Of a DNA stretch of 64,000 nt, positions 32,406 through 40,638 are shown in pieces. Every line of letters starts with the position of its first letter. Position 1 is the stretch's first letter. The translations under genes and the position numbers were made by a program. The DNA is from Acidobacteria bacterium SCN 69-37 (lineage in GTDB: Bacteria; Acidobacteriota; Vicinamibacteria; Vicinamibacterales; SCN-69-37): contig MEDJ01000024.1 of NCBI GenBank assembly GCA_001724025.1, forward strand, positions 147,219 through 211,218. The letters run 5' to 3'. The notes under the pieces are model-generated. The model was not told where the DNA came from. It worked only from the letters and a program-made list of their open reading frames with translations, and ran no database searches.

Positions 32406-32600
32406 ATGATGAATCGCAACGCCCTGCTGGCGGCCGTTGCCGTGGGAAGTGCCGCGGCGGTGGCATACCTGGCCGTACGCCGGATGCTGTCGGAACCGAG
32501 ACGCGTCTGGTGCGAGGACGAGCGTCTCGACGAAGCGCTCGAAGAATCGTTTCCCGCGAGCGATCCGCCGTCGTTCACACCGACGGCGTCGAGGACGTAG
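32406..32600 (+). CDS. small membrane-anchored protein with SFPASDPPS tail
   Basis: A 64-residue protein: an N-terminal helix (ALLAAVAVGSAAAVAYLAV), then a soluble tail with LDEALEESFPASDPPSFTPT. The E-SFPASDPPS motif recurs in small uncharacterised proteins of many bacteria. A strong GGAGGAGG site lies just before two adjacent ATGs (32406 and 32409); either may be used. Function unknown. Confidence 0.72.
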   Translation: MMNRNALLAAVAVGSAAAVAYLAVRRMLSEPRRVWCEDERLDEALEESFPASDPPSFTPTASRT

Positions 32601-32676
32601 GAGGCGGGGAGCCTGCAGGCTGGAAGGAGTCTGGAAGCCTTCCAGTCTCCTCCCCGCCTGTCGCCTCCCTGCCTCC
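32601..32676. repeat. imperfect palindrome of the 8-bp-period type, acting as convergent terminator
   Basis: The core GGAGTCTGGAAG pairs with CTTCCAGTCTCC with one mismatch, and outer arms AGGCGGGGAG and CTCCCCGCCT also match. The space separates two convergent stops, so a bidirectional terminator is likely. Words aggctgg and cctgcagg link it to the dispersed family. Confidence 0.65.
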
Positions 32677-35600
32677 CTAGAATCCCGGTCGCAGGTTGAA
32701 CACGAACTGCCAGCCCTTGCCGGGGCGGTCGAGGGCGCGGGCGGCGTTGAACTCGCCGACGGCGAACCCGAACAGGTTGACGCGCGCCCCGAAGCCGGCA
32801 CTCGTGACCCACGGCCGCGACCCGTTGGCGAATGACGGACGGTCGGCGCGCGTCCAGGCCATGCCCGCGTCGAAGAAGCCGAACAGCTCGGCGGGCACGG
32901 GACCGTAGTCGAGGTTGCCGGTGAACAGCCCGAACAGCGGTACCCGCGCTTCGCTGTTGAACACGATCATGCGGCTGCCGACGAGCCGATCGAATTCGGG
33001 GCACGAGCCGTCGTTCGTGATCGTGCACTCGCCGGCCGAGAACGAGCCCGAGTCGTAGCCGCGCACGAGGCTCGGGTAGCCGAGGAAGAGCGGATAGAGC
33101 CGGGAATCCTCGCCGCCCGAACCATAGCGGCCGACGTGCAGGCCGCGGAACGCCAGCGTCAGCGGCCGCACGGGCATGAAGTACTGCCGGAAGTCGAGTG
33201 AGGCCACGTTCATCGACAGGTTCCCGAACGTCGGTGACACCTCGAGGCGGAACCGCTGGCCCATGACCGGGCTGACGGCCCCGAACGCGGTGGAGTCGCG
33301 GACGAGCGCGGCGTTCGTGCTGACGAGCCGCAGCGCCGGCGCGCCGCCGAGGTCTTCCACCTCGCGCTGGATGAACGCCCCCGTGACGCCGTCGTAGATG
33401 TAGGTCTCCACTTCCTGGTTGAAGCCGATGCGCTGGCCCGAGACGCCGAACTCCGCGCGCAGTGCCCGGCTGAACGGGTAGGCCACCATTCCGCCGAGTT
33501 CCGTGGTCGTCTCGCGCAGCAGCTGCGTCTGTTCGATGTAGAGCGGATAGCCGTCCTCGGTGTAGGTGTAGCCGGCGTCGACGTAGCCCGAGCGCAGCGG
33601 GATGTGCGAGGCGACGAGTCCCCAGTTCCAGCGTTTCACGCGGTTGATGTAGGCCACCTGGCCGCCGATGTCCTTGACGCGCCCTTCGACGCCGAACGAG
33701 ACGGGGAGCAGGTGGTTGCCGAGCACGTCGCTGAACAGCATCGAGATGCCGCCGCTGACGTACGTGCCCCACGGGCCGCCGGTGGAGGCGCCGAGGCTCT
33801 GGCCGATGCCCGTCAGGGCCATCTTCTTCTTGTAACCGCTCGTGCCGAACGACTGCGCGGTCGGCAGCGGGCCCTCCTGCGCCAGTTGGGCGGCCACGTC
33901 GCTCGGCTGCCGATCGGCGGGCGGCAGGCGGGCCATGTCGACGCGGGCCATTTCGCCGCGCGCCTCGGGATCGAGCAGCCGGATCTCGTACTCACCGTTG
34001 GTGAAAACCGTGTAGGCCGTCAGGTTCGTCTCGCGGGCCACCGAGACCGCGGGGCTCAGGGGCGTGATGCCCGAGATGCCCGTGGGGGGCGAGACGAGAA
34101 TCGTGGCCTCGCCGCCGGCCAGCGCCACGCGGTAGAGATCGGGCCGGCCCGAGTGATCGGACACGAACACGATGGCCGATCCGTCCTGGGTCCACTGCGG
34201 GCTCGAGACCTGACCGCCGGTCAGCCCGGTTTGTACTTCCGCCATCTGGCCCGTGGCCACGTCCATCGTCGCCAGGCCCATCGTGCCGAAGGTGAGCGTA
34301 TCGAGCGTGCTGGTGTAGCGATCGGTGACGAACAGCAGCTGGCGGCCGTCGGGCGACCACGTGGGCTGCACGTCCGCGAAGGCATCCTCGGTCAGGCGAC
34401 GTGTCTGGTGCGTCGACAGGTCGTAGAGATACAGGTCCGTGAAGCCGCCGATCTGCGCGGCGTAGGCAATCGACTGGCCGTCGGGCGACCAGCTCGGCTG
34501 GAAGATCTCGCCCCGTTCGTCCATGCGGATGTTGTCGAGGATGCCGCCGGTGGTGGTGTCGAAGATCGCCAGGGCACCGCGGCCGCGCTGCACCGTGGCC
34601 ACGGCCAGCCGCCGGTTGTCGGGCGCCCAGCTGCCGGACGACCCGAGGAACTGCAGGCTCTCGAAGTGCGGATCGGAGGCGGTGCTCGTCAGGCGCTTCA
34701 CGTTCTCGCCCGTCTTCGTGTCCGCGACGTACAGCTCGATCGCCAGCCGGCTGCGCTCCGAGAGGAACGCGATCCGCTCGCCGTTCGGGCTGAGCGACGG
34801 GCCGACGTTCATCGAACCGCTGCCCGTGCGCTCGGCGAGCAGCGCGCGCGGCAGTTCCTCGTCGCTGCGCTTCTCCTCGGGATCGCGCTTCGTGATGCCG
34901 TACAGCTCGTAGATGGAGGTGTGCCAGGCCTCGGTGAGCGCCTTCTGATCGAGCTCCGTGGTCAGTTCCACGGCGCGCGTCGCGTCCATGCCCCCCTGCA
35001 CCGAGCCGACGCGGTGCAGGGCCGAGGCCACGGCGCGATCGCCGAACCGGCCGCCGACGAACGCCCAGAAGGCGTGGCCGAAGCGGTACGGGAAGTAGTT
35101 CGGATTGTAGAGATCGGAGATGCTCGGCAGCGCGTCCTCGAGGGCGGCGTCGCGGAGCCACATGGCCGTCTGCGGATTGCGCGGGCCGATCGACAGGTAC
35201 TCGGCCATGCCCTCGATGAACCACAGCGGCGCGCGGCCGATGGCGGCGCCCAGGATGTCGTACTGGAAGGCGTGGACCAGCTCGTGGCCGAGCACGTGGT
35301 CCGTTTCGGCCAGGCTCGCGGCCAGCGGCAGCACCACGCGGCGGCGACCGCCCTCGGTGACGCCGCCCGTGGCCTCGGAAATCAGACCCTCGATGACGTT
35401 CGTCTGCTCGAACTCCGGGTGGCTGGCATAGAGCACGACCGGCTGCTTCGACGACAGCTCGTGTCCGAGCAGCGTCGAGAGCCGGGTGTACCAGCGCTCG
35501 GCCATCTGGCCGACGAGCCGGGCCGCGTCGGCCTCGATCGGGTAGTAGTAGATGTCGAAGTGCTCGGTCTCGAGGACCGTGAAGGTGAAGTCGTCGTACT

Positions 35601-35709
35601 GGACTTTGTTCTGGCCGAAGTACTGGGCCGATGCGGACGTGGGCAGTGCAGCGAGCGCGATCGCCGCGAGGGCGATCGACATCATGAGGCGTCGTAGGGC
35701 AGTCGGCAT
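32677..35709 (-). CDS. secreted HExxH peptidase/TolB propeller/outer-membrane barrel fusion
   Basis: A 1010-residue protein. Signal peptide (MSIALAAIALAALPTSASA), a peptidase-MA-like domain with HELVH at about 142-146 followed by FIEGMAEYLS with the third-ligand Glu, and a TolB-type beta-propeller (repeats such as SLSPNGERIAFLSE, SWSPDGQSIAYA, TWSPDGRQLLFVTD). It ends in a C-terminal barrel of Omp85/BamA type (about 650-1010) with a terminal FVFNLRPGF. The ATG at 35709 follows GGAGA. It probably inserts in the outer membrane with the peptidase inside or outside; substrate unknown. Confidence 0.88.
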   Translation of the reverse strand: MPTALRRLMMSIALAAIALAALPTSASAQYFGQNKVQYDDFTFTVLETEHFDIYYYPIEADAARLVGQMAERWYTRLSTLLGHELSSKQPVVLYASHPEFEQTNVIEGLISEATGGVTEGGRRRVVLPLAASLAETDHVLGHELVHAFQYDILGAAIGRAPLWFIEGMAEYLSIGPRNPQTAMWLRDAALEDALPSISDLYNPNYFPYRFGHAFWAFVGGRFGDRAVASALHRVGSVQGGMDATRAVELTTELDQKALTEAWHTSIYELYGITKRDPEEKRSDEELPRALLAERTGSGSMNVGPSLSPNGERIAFLSERSRLAIELYVADTKTGENVKRLTSTASDPHFESLQFLGSSGSWAPDNRRLAVATVQRGRGALAIFDTTTGGILDNIRMDERGEIFQPSWSPDGQSIAYAAQIGGFTDLYLYDLSTHQTRRLTEDAFADVQPTWSPDGRQLLFVTDRYTSTLDTLTFGTMGLATMDVATGQMAEVQTGLTGGQVSSPQWTQDGSAIVFVSDHSGRPDLYRVALAGGEATILVSPPTGISGITPLSPAVSVARETNLTAYTVFTNGEYEIRLLDPEARGEMARVDMARLPPADRQPSDVAAQLAQEGPLPTAQSFGTSGYKKKMALTGIGQSLGASTGGPWGTYVSGGISMLFSDVLGNHLLPVSFGVEGRVKDIGGQVAYINRVKRWNWGLVASHIPLRSGYVDAGYTYTEDGYPLYIEQTQLLRETTTELGGMVAYPFSRALRAEFGVSGQRIGFNQEVETYIYDGVTGAFIQREVEDLGGAPALRLVSTNAALVRDSTAFGAVSPVMGQRFRLEVSPTFGNLSMNVASLDFRQYFMPVRPLTLAFRGLHVGRYGSGGEDSRLYPLFLGYPSLVRGYDSGSFSAGECTITNDGSCPEFDRLVGSRMIVFNSEARVPLFGLFTGNLDYGPVPAELFGFFDAGMAWTRADRPSFANGSRPWVTSAGFGARVNLFGFAVGEFNAARALDRPGKGWQFVFNLRPGF

Positions 35710-35775
35710 GGACGTGTCTCCAGACGGGGACGGAACCGGACTCCATCGTGCAAGCCGGATACCAGAGATGATCAT

Positions 35776-35916
35776 CAGGTACGACAGGTACGACGGGCAA
35801 GCGGGGCCCCTGGCTTTCGCCAGGGGGACAATCTCAGGTACGACGGGGGGACGCGGATGTCGTGCTGTTGCCCCGGCCTGGCTTGCGCCCGGGGGGCGAT
35901 CTCAGGTGCGGCAGGG
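35776..35916. repeat. two degenerate copies of a hairpin unit ending CTCAGGTACGAC
   Basis: Unit 1 (35794-35845) holds GGGGCCCCTGGCTTTCGCC then AGGGGGACAATCTCAGGTAC; unit 2 (35869-35915) holds TGCCCCGGCCTGGCTTGCGC then CCGGGGGGCGATCTCAGGTG. Each can fold into a hairpin. The word CAGGTACGAC is also found at 35776 and 37481. Confidence 0.55.
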
Positions 35917-35972
35917 GACAGGACAGCGGGCAGGACGACGATCGGCCCGGCGCCGGCGGGACCACGCGCGAA

Positions 35973-36091
35973 TCCCGGGGCTTCCACCTCCGCTGACGCT
36001 CGCGTGGCTCGCAGCTTCGGCGGACCACCGAAGCCTCGCGCGAAGGTGGCCAGACCCGGAGGAACACGCAGCGAGAAGCGGAGCCCCGGGA
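35973..36091. repeat. REP-like multi-hairpin element
   Basis: Outer arms TCCCGGGGCT (35973-35982) and AGCCCCGGGA (36082-36091) are perfect complements; CCGCT (35990-35994) pairs with AGCGG (36077-36081). Inside is a second hairpin, GCTTCGG-CGGACCA-CCGAAGC (36014-36034). The element would fold into a cruciform. Such cloverleaf-like intergenic elements recur in some bacterial genomes. Confidence 0.6.
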
Positions 36092-36165
36092 CACGCGGCG
36101 CCGCAGGCGCCCGACTTCGACCTTCTGGCTTCGCCGCAGGCGTTCTGCGCCCTCGCCGTCTCCTG

Positions 36166-37056
36166 CTACCGTCGTCCCCACAGCCACGGTCTGATCTGGC
36201 CGGCGCCAAGCGATTCGAGCGCGGCGGTCGTTTCGTCGTCGTCCATCTGCAGCAATTCGGCGAACTCGCGCAGTGTGCCGGTGCCGTAGGCGTCGAGTGC
36301 GTCGGAGGCCGAGGGCCGGAGTGTCGACGACGGCAGGCCGGCGGCTCGCAGCACGGCGTCCTCGAGCGTCTCGAAAACTTGCGTGCCGCGCAGACGTCCG
36401 CCCTCGCCTGGGCCCGACACCACAATCGTAGGGAAGCCGCGGACGCCGTGATCCTTCAGGCTGGCGCGATCCCGCTCGAACGCCGGTTCGCCGGCGCCGC
36501 TCTCGAACAGCCGCGTGAACTGCTGCGGATCGATGCCCACGTCGGTTGCACAGGCGGCCAGGACGTCGACGCGGCAGATATTGCGGGCTTCGAGGAACAC
36601 GGCCTCGCGAATGCGCCGCAGGAATCGATCCTCGCGCTCGGGATCGATCAGGCGGACGACGCAGACGGCGATCGACGGCGGGAACGACGAGGAGAGCGGA
36701 TCGGTGAGCCAGACGCCAGGATCGATTGGTTGTCCGTACCGCTCGGCCACCTCGGCCCAGTGTGGAGCCACGTCCGTTGGTGCACCGATGCCGGCCGCGC
36801 GATCGGTGAATCCCGTCCATGCAGGCAGCAGGCCGCCATAGACGTGCGTCGCGCGAATCCGTGAGCCGTAGTGGAAGAGCAGTCGGCGCCAGGCCGGTTC
36901 CATCGCCCAGCAGTGCGAGCAGATCGGATCGGTGAAGTAGAGGACGTGCGCCCGGTCCGTGCTCGCGATCACGCCATCGTCGGCGTCGGCCGTCACCGGT
37001 CCGCACACACCCGTTTCGAGGTCGCAGGCTTCGGGAGCGTTGGGACGTTCATTCAT
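36166..37056 (-). CDS. DsbA-family thioredoxin-fold protein (SpxH/YjbH-like)
   Basis: A 296-residue protein with CSHC at Cys46-Cys49 (FTDPICSHCWAMEP), close to the DPxCxxCWAxEP motif of SpxH/YjbH and FrnE relatives, and a cis-Pro region FPTIVVSG. No signal peptide, so it is cytoplasmic. In Firmicutes SpxH is a ClpXP adaptor; here a disulfide or isomerase role is equally possible. A C-terminal extension of about 70 residues is not recognised. Single gene, no operon partner. Confidence 0.8.
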   Translation of the reverse strand: MNERPNAPEACDLETGVCGPVTADADDGVIASTDRAHVLYFTDPICSHCWAMEPAWRRLLFHYGSRIRATHVYGGLLPAWTGFTDRAAGIGAPTDVAPHWAEVAERYGQPIDPGVWLTDPLSSSFPPSIAVCVVRLIDPEREDRFLRRIREAVFLEARNICRVDVLAACATDVGIDPQQFTRLFESGAGEPAFERDRASLKDHGVRGFPTIVVSGPGEGGRLRGTQVFETLEDAVLRAAGLPSSTLRPSASDALDAYGTGTLREFAELLQMDDDETTAALESLGAGQIRPWLWGRR

Positions 37057-37171
37057 GGGTAGTGGCCTCCAGGCCGCAGCGCGTGCCTGGGGCGCAGCGG
37101 CGGATCATCTTTCTCTTCCTGCTACGAGCTTACTTCAGCACGTCGTCGCCGGTCCGTCGCGTCGCAAAACC

Positions 37172-37250
37172 TCGACGTTCGAACTTCGGCGTTCAAACTT
37201 CCCCGCACTTCTGGCTCTTGGCTTCCAACTGCCGGCTTCGCCGCAGGCGC
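37172..37250 (-). repeat. 7-bp-period GAAGTNN repeat, copy 2 (inverted)
   Basis: Read on the minus strand the words gaagccg, gcagttg, gaagcca, agagcca, gaagtgc, ggaagtt and gaagttc appear nearly in register. It lies between the DsbA-like gene and the small membrane gene. Confidence 0.5.
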
Positions 37251-37251
37251 C

Positions 37252-37446
37252 CTACGCCTTCGCGCCGAGCGCGCGCGCCGGCAGCAGGAGCAGCGCGCGC
37301 AGGAACTGGAATACGCCGCCAACAGCGATGCCGACGAGCCGGAACGGCAGGAGCACCAGCCAGACGAAGGGATAGGCGACGAGCGCCAGCAGCGCGAGCG
37401 GCCAGCACACGACCAGGAGCAGCAGCCACAGCAGGAACTTCGTCAT
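37252..37446 (-). CDS. small hydrophobic membrane protein
   Basis: A 64-residue protein, nearly all hydrophobic, with two helices (FLLWLLLLVVCWPLALLALV and VWLVLLPFRLVGIAVGGVF). The basic and turn residues lie where expected for a hairpin. No motif identifies a function. Single gene, short spacing to its neighbours. Confidence 0.55.
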   Translation of the reverse strand: MTKFLLWLLLLVVCWPLALLALVAYPFVWLVLLPFRLVGIAVGGVFQFLRALLLLPARALGAKA

Positions 37447-37552
37447 GCGTGGATAAGACGATGTGGCGGGGGAGGGGGTTCAGGTACGACGAGGACGACG
37501 GGCGACAGGTGGGCCGGGCAACGCCTGGGCTGACGGGAACCGCACTCGGGCC

Positions 37553-37915
37553 TCAATCGCGCAGCGCCTGCATGGGGGCAATCCTCGCGGCGATCGCAGC
37601 CGGGATGATGGCGCCCAGCACGTTCGCAACCAGCAGCACCGCCCACGCGCCGGCGACGGTCGCGGGATCCATCGGCTGGATGCCGAACAGCGCGCTCTTC
37701 AACGTCGCCGCGACCGCAACGGCGACCACCGTTTCGGCCGCCGCACCACCGGCGACAAGCAGAACCGCGCGGCGCACCACGATCACGACGATGCTCATCG
37801 GCGAGGCGCCGAGCGCCAGGCGCGCGCCGAACTCCCGGGTCTCCTGACGAACGCCGAGCAGCAGGGCGCCGGCATGCCGATCACCGACGGCGTCAAGGCG
37901 CCCGTGCTCAGCCAC
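37553..37915 (-). pseudogene. C-terminal remnant of a MacB/ADOP-type duplicated permease
   Basis: A 120-codon frame whose useful part (from about residue 25) reads TREFGARLALGASPMSIVV and ends IIPAAIAARIAPMQALRD, the last FtsX module of ADOP-family permeases (usually over 800 residues). Everything upstream is missing, and the N-terminal residues do not belong to the family. It is a deletion remnant. Confidence 0.7.
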
Positions 37916-38138
37916 GCGAGCAGCACGGATCGGACCCGGTACGATGCAAGAGTCCCAGCTACATAGTCGCCAAGCGCGACGACCTGCGCGCGAGCCGACG
38001 ACGTCGTCGGAGTGAACGGTTCTGATTGGTGTGGCTGTTGGCGTCCTCGGCTACGCCATGCGGCAGCACGAAAAGTAGATGAATTCGGTCTTTGGCTCGC
38101 GCGGTTCCGAAGTAGCCCACTGCGGGCGCGGATGGCTC

Positions 38139-38517
38139 CTATTTCGTGGGCTCCGCCGCTTGAGCGATGCGCAGCAGACGTCTCAGCTCTTCTCGATTAG
38201 GTCCGAAGTCCGCCAGCTTATCGGCATGCCCGAGCGGATACCCGCAGAGGTTGTTGAGCGCGTTGATGGCGGCAACTCCCGTCATCGGGCCGTCGATGTT
38301 CGCCGGCCACGCGGTGGCCACGGCTCGAAGATGTTGTCGGGAAAGACGCCGCGGCACGAAGTGCGCGACCGATGGTTTCCTTGTCGGTATCCGACAGGCG
38401 TGCTACGTCCCACCACGTCATTCGGTCGGCTCTCCTGACCGCGACGAAAATGCGGTTGTCGTCGACGGATTCGTCCGGCAGACGAACGAAGATCCCTGTC
38501 TCACGGGGCATGACCAT
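38139..38517 (-). pseudogene. frameshifted gene of unknown function
   Basis: The upstream frame gives MVMPRETGIFVRLPDESVDD, DRMTWWDVARLSDTDKETIG and then loses sense near 38360; a second frame continues with ANIDGPMTGVAAINALNNLC and LADFGPNREELRRLLRIA to a stop at 38139. Both halves look protein-like, so one or more indels have broken a gene of about 125 codons. No family recognised. Confidence 0.5.
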
Positions 38518-38587
38518 CGCACGTCTCCGCGCATCATGTCACGCTTGTTGAAGGAGCCATCTCGACCACCACAACCACCCGCACCAG

Positions 38588-38832
38588 ACACTGTGACCGG
38601 ACGCGCGGATCACCTGAAGGGATCAACACGACTGGTGAAACGGTTCCCACCGACGACCCGAATGGATCGGCGATGTCGGGCAAACGGGTCATCGTCATCG
38701 CCCGAAGCGACCGCCGCGGGCACCCGAACGACAGGCGCCGATCACCTGAACGCGCCGTACCGGTCACCTGAAGCGATCAGGGTGATCGGTGAAAGCGTTT
38801 TCGCCGACCACTGTGACCGGTCGCGCGGGTCA
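38588..38832. repeat. repeat patch resembling an insertion-sequence end
   Basis: A 25-bp direct repeat at 38588-38612 and 38808-38832 (CACTGTGACCGG, A or T, CGCGCGG, A or G, TCAC) differs at two positions. Between them GATCACCTGAA-type words occur at 38607, 38739 and 38761. Multiple short internal repeats of this kind are found at IS21-family termini (from memory). No transposase gene is present. Confidence 0.5.
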
Positions 38833-39291
38833 CAAAACGAGAAAAATTTCCGCGATCCGGCAAGTGGCCTGTAGTCAACCGGTTACGTGCTGCTCAGAGC
38901 GCTTTTGTTACTTCCCTGACTGCTGATCGTGCCTTCCGCGCCCGGTGATCGTGTCCGCCGCAGGTCGTCGATCCGATCTCCCGAGCGCCTCGCGGTCTGT
39001 TCGACAGCCGCTGCCACCAGTCGCGCCACATCGTGACCGTGACTTCCACAACGGCCGTCAGTCGTCTCCGCACATCGTCGCGGCCGCTTGCGCAGCTCGT
39101 CGCCGCGATCGCCGCGCACGCTCGTCCTGATCTCGAAGGTGTGGCACCGCCGGTTCCGCGACCCGTGCAGGTCGCTGACGCAGGTGATCGATGTGATCTC
39201 CACGACCCGGCGATCGTGCTGGCGCGGGCCGTCAACGTGATCGGAGTGGTCGTGCGATGTGTCCGGAATACGTCGTCGCCTGCCACCGCCC
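38833..39291. other. 459-base stretch without a supported gene
   Basis: Short frames exist on both strands but none has a recognisable domain or credible composition. AAAATTTCC at about 38842 is the only AT-rich spot. The stretch lies in a decayed region between the repeat patch and the truncated TPR gene. Confidence 0.4.
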
Positions 39292-39366
39292 GTCGCCTGG
39301 TGGCCTCGTAGCCGCGTCTCCCCGCCTTCCCGTCTCCTTCCAGCCTGCCACCTCCCCGCCTCCGAG
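39292..39366 (-). repeat. 8-bp-period dispersed repeat, copy 3 (inverted)
   Basis: Plus-strand 8-mers gtcgcctg, gtggcctc, gtagccgc are in phase (39292-39315) and are reverse complements of the RAGGCNAC consensus. They are followed by the CTCCCCGCCTTCC and CTTCCAGCCTGCC words of the related module. Confidence 0.7.
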
Positions 39367-39472
39367 AAATTCAGCGTCCTGTCAGCGTTCGGTCAGGACT
39401 TCGTCCCCCGCGCGGCGCGAACATGGCCGCGCCCCAGATGGAGGGGGCAGCGATGAATAAAGGACAACGACC

Positions 39473-40336
39473 GTGGAACTTCAGCCCGACAACTGGCGCC
39501 ACTGGCTCCGCCTGACGTACGCCAGCTGGGGGCAGCAGCGCCTCGACGCGGCCCGCGAAACCCTCGCGCAGCTGCCTGGCTGCCCGATGGCGCTGTGTCT
39601 CGCGGCCATGGTGTGGGTGGCGCGGGGATCGCTTCGTCATGCCGAACGCGATGTCGACGCGGCGATTGCGGCCGTGGCCGGCGATCCCGATCTCATCGAA
39701 CGCGCCGCCGTCGTCGCGGTCTACTGGCTGAAGGGGCTGTTGTGCCTGGCGCGAGGCGATGTCGGCGACGCGCTCGAGTTCTTCCGCCGCGAACTGTCCC
39801 TCGAGGCGCGTGGACACCTCTACGCGCGTGAGTGCTGCGCCAACGCGTGGTACGCGATCGCCGTGTGCCTGATGAGGCTCGGTGACCATGCCGGCGCCAG
39901 GCACGCCTGCACGGAAGCGTTCGCGCGTGTGCCGGGGCATCCGATGGCGCAGGTGTGCGTGGAGATGCTCAATGGGCTGCAAAGCTGCGAGGCCACGAGG
40001 CTACAGGAAGACGAAGCTGCGAGGCGACAGGGCCACGAGGCGTCGAGGCGACGGGCGCCAGGGCTGCCCGGCTGCGGCGGGCTGTGCGGCGGCCCGGCCG
40101 CGGGGCCGCAGGCAGATGACGGGCGATTGGTGATGGAGCGGGTGATGGCGAAGGCCGCTCGGCTGTCGATGGCCGGCGACGTGGGCGGAGCGGTGCGCGT
40201 GATGGCCGCCGCGATGATCGCCGCGCCGCCGGGCAGCGCCGGCTGGATCATCGCGATCGAACCGACGCTTGGCGTGCAAAGCGCGCCGTCCGACTGGGCG
40301 CCGGTGCTCGGTGTCGTGCGGGATGGAGCGCGGTAG
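39473..40336 (+). CDS. truncated TPR-like protein carrying an in-frame 8-bp-period repeat
   Basis: A 287-residue frame beginning at a GTG with AAAGGA upstream. The opening LQPDNWRHWLRLTYASWGQQ and RLDAARETLAQLPGCPMALC resembles the inside of larger TPR proteins, and helix pairs continue to about residue 165. Residues 170-193 (CEATRLQEDEAARRQGHEAS region) are encoded by nine exact 8-mers of the dispersed repeat. The rest has one more helix pair and ends abruptly. It is probably a fragment of a longer gene; expression is uncertain. Confidence 0.6.
   Translation: MELQPDNWRHWLRLTYASWGQQRLDAARETLAQLPGCPMALCLAAMVWVARGSLRHAERDVDAAIAAVAGDPDLIERAAVVAVYWLKGLLCLARGDVGDALEFFRRELSLEARGHLYARECCANAWYAIAVCLMRLGDHAGARHACTEAFARVPGHPMAQVCVEMLNGLQSCEATRLQEDEAARRQGHEASRRRAPGLPGCGGLCGGPAAGPQADDGRLVMERVMAKAARLSMAGDVGGAVRVMAAAMIAAPPGSAGWIIAIEPTLGVQSAPSDWAPVLGVVRDGAR
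39981..40052 (+). repeat. 8-bp-period dispersed repeat inside a coding frame, copy 4
   Basis: Nine 8-mers without a phase break: aaagctgc, gaggccac, gaggctac, aggaagac, gaagctgc, gaggcgac, agggccac, gaggcgtc, gaggcgac. Total 72 bases, exactly 24 codons, so the reading frame survives. Confidence 0.8.
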
Positions 40337-40377
40337 CCCCCGGAAGCCAGGCGCCCGCAGTGCCGCTTCTGCCGGCC

Positions 40378-40638
40378 ATGCGCTATTCTCTGGAGGAGGT
40401 GAGTCCCACGGTCCTTCGTGTGCGCGGCTTTCGGTTCTACTTCTTTTCCCGCGAGGAGCCTCGAGCGCACGTGCATGTGCAACATGCCGACGGTGAAGCC
40501 AAGTTCTGGATCGATCCGGCCGTGGAACTCTTCGCGAACTATGGCCTGAAGCCGGCCCAACTGGCCGATGCCCGGCAGCTGATCGAGGAACACGTCGATG
40601 ACATCAGAGACGCCTGGAACAGGCACTTCCCGGATTGA
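40378..40638 (+). CDS. DUF4160 domain protein
   Basis: An 86-residue protein with PTVLRVRGFRFYFFSREEPR, AHVHVQHADGEAKFW and a helical end (QLIEEHVDDIRDAWNRHF), all DUF4160 features. The ATG at 40378 is used; a GTG at 40399 sits right behind GGAGGAG and may be the real start. It overlaps the DUF2442 gene by 41 bases. The pair is widespread on mobile DNA and suspected to be a toxin-antitoxin-like module. Confidence 0.8.
   Translation: MRYSLEEVSPTVLRVRGFRFYFFSREEPRAHVHVQHADGEAKFWIDPAVELFANYGLKPAQLADARQLIEEHVDDIRDAWNRHFPD

Noticed and set aside
35834..37006. 390-codon minus frame overlapping the DsbA-like gene
   Set aside because: The DsbA-like frame has the CSHC motif and a normal composition; this one is Arg-rich throughout and enters the repeat region.
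38945..39311. Small plus-strand frames in the stretch before the TPR gene
   Set aside because: No ribosome site, no motif and Arg/Ser/Ala-heavy composition typical of chance frames at this GC.
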